From the NCBI GenBank assembly GCA_937863225.1, contig CALMEI010000006.1, positions 1-38,640 of the forward strand: a DNA stretch of 38,640 nt, given 5' to 3'. The position numbers and the translations under genes were made by a program. This DNA is from an uncultured Polaromonas sp. Its GTDB lineage: Bacteria; Pseudomonadota; Gammaproteobacteria; Burkholderiales; Burkholderiaceae_C. Positions 35,361-38,640 of this stretch are shown in pieces (within the stretch, counting starts at the first letter, position 1; each line of letters starts with the position of its first letter). The notes beneath the pieces are model-generated. The model saw only the letters and a program-made list of their open reading frames with translations, searched no databases and was not told the DNA's origin.

Positions 35361-35642
35361 TCAAGTTGTCGGCGCATGGTAGCGCAGTTTCATCCCCAAA
35401 ATCAAACTCGCCAATACCAAGGTGATGGCATTGGCAATCACGATGGGCCATGCGCTGAGCAGCAAGCCATACACCAACCACAAAGCAATACCCACTGTGA
35501 AAGCGCTGTACATGCCCAGCGAGATGCCGCTGACATCTTTGGTGCGAAAGGTGTGCCACGCTTGCGGCACAAAGCTGGCTGTGGTGAGCGTGGCGGCGAG
35601 ATAACCGATGGCATCGTAGGAAATGACAGAGCTGATGGGCAT
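35361..35642 (-). CDS. SemiSWEET / MtN3-family sugar transporter
   Basis: A 93-residue, three-TM protein of the MtN3/saliva (PQ-loop) family. The start at ATG 35642 (MPISSVISYDAIGYLAATLT) gives the usual 85-95 residues; the frame remains open upstream into dacB. The PQ motif is in SFVPQAWHTFRTKDVSGIS, where bacterial SemiSWEETs have the transport proline. SemiSWEETs dimerise to facilitate sugar movement across the inner membrane; the substrate here is unknown. The start is 10 bases after the dacB stop, and 19 bases separate its stop from the thiL start. Confidence 0.88.
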   Translation of the reverse strand: MPISSVISYDAIGYLAATLTTASFVPQAWHTFRTKDVSGISLGMYSAFTVGIALWLVYGLLLSAWPIVIANAITLVLASLILGMKLRYHAPTT

Positions 35643-35652
35643 GGTGTGTGGG

Positions 35653-37155
35653 TTAATGATTGACAACAGTCCATTCCACCAGTGCATCCAGTGCAGCACG
35701 GGCAGATGGGGCGTTGGGGTGGTTGATGATGCCCACCACACTGTAGCGTTGGCCACTTTGGGCAGTGGCGTAGCCGGCGATGGATGCCACGTCGCGCAGC
35801 GTGCCGGTTTTCAGTTGAGCATTGCCCAGTGATGCATTGGCGACGCCGCGTTTGGTCATGTTTGCGGCAGTACCGTCTACGCCAGCGACAGACAATGAAT
35901 TGGCAAACACAGCGGCGTGCTGGTGCTTGGCGGCGGTGTGCAACAGTTCAGTGAGCGATTGCGCCGTGATGCGTTCAATGCGCGACAACCCCGAGCCATT
36001 GTCCAACAGTGGCTCTGAAGCCGCGCCTTTGTTTTTGCCAAAATGCCGTTGCCACCAATGCTTGACCACGTCGCGTGATTTTTCAAAACTGCCTCTGAGT
36101 GCGCTGGTGATTTTGCTGCTCAAATTGTCATTGCTTTTTTGTGCGCTCAAACTTAAAAACACCTGTTGCGCCATCACGTTGTTGCTGAATTTGTTCACAT
36201 CGGCAATGATTTGCGACAAGGGCAAAGAGGGTGCGTGGTACAACAGCACGCTATTGGCTGGCAAATTGCCTTTGCGCACCTGACCATCCAATCTACCACC
36301 TGCGGCGTTGTACAAGGCTTTAACTGCCCGTGCAGCATAGCTGGCAGGGTCGATGTAAGCCACCGGCCAAATGCGCTCGCCACAACTGGCGCTGTAGCTG
36401 CCCGCAAAACTGATGCGATTGGGGTTGCTGAAGTCGGCGCGCAAGCGGCTGCGCCAGTCGCCACAGCCGCCCGCATACAAAGGCACCGATTCGTCCACCG
36501 TCACACCTGCCAGCGGAATATCCGATTTCACCCAAACGCGTTGATTCGCTTCGTCGGGTGTGAAGCTCAGCAACATGGATTTAAAGTTCACCAACAAACC
36601 ATCGGGTGTGCTGTTGTAAGAGCGCTGCCCATCGCCGTCGAACTCAGCTTCGTCTTTGGGTGCGAGCTCAAAAATGCTGTTGTCTAAAAGGATGTCACCC
36701 GTGATGTGTCGCACACCCAAAAGTTGCAAAGTTTTGAAATGCTCTTGCATGTATTCGAGCACCCATTTGGGGTCGCCACCGCCTTTGATGATGAGGTCGC
36801 CTTGCAACACGCCGTTGCTCAATTTGCCGTGGGTGTAAAACGAAGTCTGCCAAGTAAAATCCGGCCCCAACATGTCCAGCGCTGAAAAAGTGGTGACCAA
36901 TTTCATCACCGATGCGGGGTTCATCGGCACATTGGCGCGGTGACTCAACAGCGATGGCGAGTGGCTGTCAACTTTGCCATCAATTTTGCGCACCTCAAAG
37001 CTGGCAGCACTCAGGGGTACTTTGGCTTGGGCCAATGCTTTTGCCACATCAGGTGGCAAGCGTGTGTCTGCGACTTGCGCGTTAACCGACTGCAGGGATA
37101 TCGCCAGCACGATGCTGGCTAACCCTAGACCCAAAATATTAAATACACGTTGCAT
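35653..37155 (-). CDS. dacB: D-alanyl-D-alanine carboxypeptidase/endopeptidase (PBP4, class C)
   Basis: A 500-residue periplasmic S13-family enzyme. ATG at 37155 is used; the preceding GTG is not needed. The signal peptide FNILGLGLASIVLAISLQ ends after VNA (~26). Active-site motifs are SxxK at S82-K85 (NPASVMKLVTTF), the SxN in KFSNNVMAQQ, and KTG in AQLKTGTLRDVASIAGYA. The inserted domains with GDLIIKGGGDPKW and GDILLDNSIFE match PBP4. It trims or opens peptide cross-links in peptidoglycan. It is the first gene of a minus-strand unit with SemiSWEET and thiL, divergent from the EamA gene with 57 bp between starts. Confidence 0.94.
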   Translation of the reverse strand: MQRVFNILGLGLASIVLAISLQSVNAQVADTRLPPDVAKALAQAKVPLSAASFEVRKIDGKVDSHSPSLLSHRANVPMNPASVMKLVTTFSALDMLGPDFTWQTSFYTHGKLSNGVLQGDLIIKGGGDPKWVLEYMQEHFKTLQLLGVRHITGDILLDNSIFELAPKDEAEFDGDGQRSYNSTPDGLLVNFKSMLLSFTPDEANQRVWVKSDIPLAGVTVDESVPLYAGGCGDWRSRLRADFSNPNRISFAGSYSASCGERIWPVAYIDPASYAARAVKALYNAAGGRLDGQVRKGNLPANSVLLYHAPSLPLSQIIADVNKFSNNVMAQQVFLSLSAQKSNDNLSSKITSALRGSFEKSRDVVKHWWQRHFGKNKGAASEPLLDNGSGLSRIERITAQSLTELLHTAAKHQHAAVFANSLSVAGVDGTAANMTKRGVANASLGNAQLKTGTLRDVASIAGYATAQSGQRYSVVGIINHPNAPSARAALDALVEWTVVNH

Positions 37156-37212
37156 CACAGTATTATCGTTTGCCCCAGGCTTTGCGTTGACCTGACAGCG
37201 ATAATAGGCTCT

Positions 37213-38232
37213 ATGTCTTTGCCCTCAACACCACACGTCAACGACGCTAAATCGCCGCTTATTTCGCGTTTTGTGCCGCACTTTACACCCCAAACTACAG
37301 GTATTTTGGCTGCAGTTGTGACGATTTTAATTTGGTCATCTTTTATTGTTATTGCCCGCGCTTCAGTAAAGGGCAGCTTGACACCCTTGGACGTGGTTTT
37401 TATGCGTTATTTAGGCGCAGCTGCGGTCTTGCTGCCTTGGGGTTGGTGGTTGGTTCGTTCGCAAAAAATAAGGTCTCCAAATGCATGGTTAGGTTTGTCA
37501 CCCTATGGTTTCAAGCTCACGGCATTAATTGGCAGTATTGGCGGTGTAGGTTATGCCATGCTGGCGTACAGCGGTTTTGCTTATGCCCCTGCTGCCCATG
37601 CCAGTGTGTTGCTGCCAGGCACTTTGCCGCTGAGTACCGCGTTGGTGGCCATGTGGTTGTTAAAAGACCGCATCACCCCAACCCGTGCCATCGGTTTGGC
37701 TTTGATTTTGTGCGGTGATTTATTGGTCGGTGGTAGCAGCTTGCTCCAAGCGTTTGACGGCGGTCAAACTTGGCGCGGCGATGTGCTGTTCCTAGCTGCC
37801 TCCACCAGTTGGGCGTTTTACTCAGTGCTTGCGCGTAAAAATGCATTAGATGCTGTCAAAGCCACCATCGCTCTGACGGTCTTTACCTCCATCACGTATG
37901 TTCCAGTTTACGCTTTATTGGTTGGTTTTGGCGCTATCAACAGCCATTTGAGCACGGCACCGTGGGGCGAGATGCTGTTCCAAGCCGTTTTTCAAGGCAT
38001 GGGCTCTGTGGTGATTTCTGGCATTTCATTTACCAAAATGATTCAGCATTTCGGCCCTATCAGAAGTACGATGCTCACAGCACTCGTGCCTGGCTTATCC
38101 GCACTGGGCGCAGTATTTTTCTTGGGCGAACCCTTGCATGCGACACTTATTCTTGGTTTAGTCTCGGTGACGGTTGGAATTTTGTTTGGTGTGCGTCAAG
38201 CGGGCAAGTTAGTACAGGCAGCAGCTAAATGA
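37213..38232 (+). CDS. EamA-family (DMT superfamily) membrane transporter
   Basis: A 339-residue permease with ten TM segments arranged as two EamA halves: ILAAVVTILIWSSFIVIARA opens the first, and TWRGDVLFLAASTSWAFYSV the second. The loops FMRYLGAAAVLLPWGWW and PIRSTMLTALVPGLSALGAV are characteristic. I chose ATG at 37213; the frame upstream runs into the dacB start region. The substrate is unknown; family members export metabolites or amino acids. Its stop overlaps the tsaB start by ATGA, so the two genes are translationally coupled. Confidence 0.9.
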   Translation: MSLPSTPHVNDAKSPLISRFVPHFTPQTTGILAAVVTILIWSSFIVIARASVKGSLTPLDVVFMRYLGAAAVLLPWGWWLVRSQKIRSPNAWLGLSPYGFKLTALIGSIGGVGYAMLAYSGFAYAPAAHASVLLPGTLPLSTALVAMWLLKDRITPTRAIGLALILCGDLLVGGSSLLQAFDGGQTWRGDVLFLAASTSWAFYSVLARKNALDAVKATIALTVFTSITYVPVYALLVGFGAINSHLSTAPWGEMLFQAVFQGMGSVVISGISFTKMIQHFGPIRSTMLTALVPGLSALGAVFFLGEPLHATLILGLVSVTVGILFGVRQAGKLVQAAAK

Positions 38233-38640
38233 ATTTTGAATCTCCAAAAATATTGGCTTTCGACACCAGCACCGAAACCATGTTCATCGCCGTCACAAAC
38301 GGCGTGCAGGTTTGGCAGCACACGGGCGAGGGCGGGGCCAAAACTTCGGCAACGTTGATACCTGCCATCATGGCACTGATGCGTGAAGCAAATGTGCGCT
38401 TAGCCGATTTGGATGCGATTGTGTTTGGCCGTGGCCCAGGTTCGTTCACGGGGCTGCGCACGGCTTGCTCGGTGGCGCAGGGCTTGGCTTTTGGCGCCAA
38501 TGTGAAGGTTTTACCGATTGATACTTTACTGGCGGTGGCCGAAGACGCACGGTTAGAACACGGTGTGAACCGGATTCTTGCCATATTGGATGCCCGCATG
38601 GGCGAGGTTTACTGGGGCCGCTACCTGCTGGATGGCCAGG
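38229..38640 (+). CDS. tsaB: tRNA threonylcarbamoyladenosine biosynthesis protein TsaB (C-terminus cut by window)
   Basis: The first 137 codons of TsaB, the ASKHA-fold partner of TsaD that acts after TsaC/Sua5 in t6A formation. The start reads KILAFDTSTETMFIAVTN. The dimer-interface block AIVFGRGPGSFTGLRT and GLAFGANVKVLPIDTLLAVA are diagnostic, as is ILAILDARMGEVYW. The ATG is inside the EamA stop (ATGA). The frame is open at the window end. Confidence 0.95.
   Translation, partial: MNFESPKILAFDTSTETMFIAVTNGVQVWQHTGEGGAKTSATLIPAIMALMREANVRLADLDAIVFGRGPGSFTGLRTACSVAQGLAFGANVKVLPIDTLLAVAEDARLEHGVNRILAILDARMGEVYWGRYLLDGQ

Noticed and set aside
1-38640. CRISPR arrays, tRNA/rRNA genes, insertion sequences, prophage or toxin-antitoxin modules
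   Set aside because: No regularly spaced direct repeats, no tRNA-like cloverleaf regions noticed, and no transposase, integrase or phage proteins among the reading frames.

Overview
This window looks like chromosomal DNA from a betaproteobacterium. The protein families, gene neighbourhoods and start-codon habits fit Burkholderiales, most likely a Comamonadaceae-like lineage of moderate GC. This is my inference from gene content and not a database result. I see no rRNA, tRNA, CRISPR array, phage or transposase genes. The window is a dense housekeeping region whose main theme is the cell envelope. Secondary themes are nitrogen control, purine synthesis, thiamine and t6A tRNA modification.

Layout. 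A truncated Ada-AlkA alkylation-repair fusion (1-1184, minus) diverges from a phosphomannomutase/phosphoglucomutase - waaC - waaA block for LPS core assembly (1335-5130). Facing it is a tripartite efflux operon on the minus strand: membrane fusion protein, RND pump and TolC-like channel (10996 down to 5143). Next come a lytic transglycosylase (mltB) and a transglutaminase/DUF58/MoxR cassette (16384 down to 12232). A divergent histone-deacetylase-like enzyme and an MscS channel follow. Then come rpsT, a DUF1801 protein and an MsbA-like ABC exporter on the minus strand, and an EI24 membrane protein on the plus strand.

From 22.6 to 27.8 kb lies a nitrogen-control block: glnA with a sigma-54 promoter and NtrC-type operators, a DUF4124 protein, glnL (ntrB) and glnG (ntrC), with purC following 8 bp later. 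A thioredoxin/TPR protein separates this from purE-purK. Then come a Sua5-type tsaC, an undescribed membrane-anchored protein translationally coupled to a PrsW-like membrane protease, a dacB - SemiSWEET - thiL operon on the minus strand, an EamA transporter, and the start of tsaB.

The most striking observation is a dispersed structured repeat of about 65 bp, present in eight copies in both orientations. Its core is GCTAY-N7-RTAGC next to a CTGTAG..GGC..GCC..CTACAG stem, and the better copies add an AT-rich palindrome. Seven copies lie inside open genes (waaC, waaA, mltB, the ABC exporter, the thioredoxin gene, tsaC, thiL) and are read through without breaking the frame. The eighth abuts the ABC exporter stop codon. 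The genic copies fall in linkers or loops, except in mltB, where the repeat supplies the hydrophobic core of the signal peptide. Paired changes in the arms (GCTAT/ATAGC versus GCTAC/GTAGC; CTGTAG/CTACAG versus ACTCAG/CTGAGT) suggest selection for a folded RNA or DNA. It resembles in concept the Rickettsia palindromic elements that insert into genes, but the sequence is different and I cannot name a family for it.
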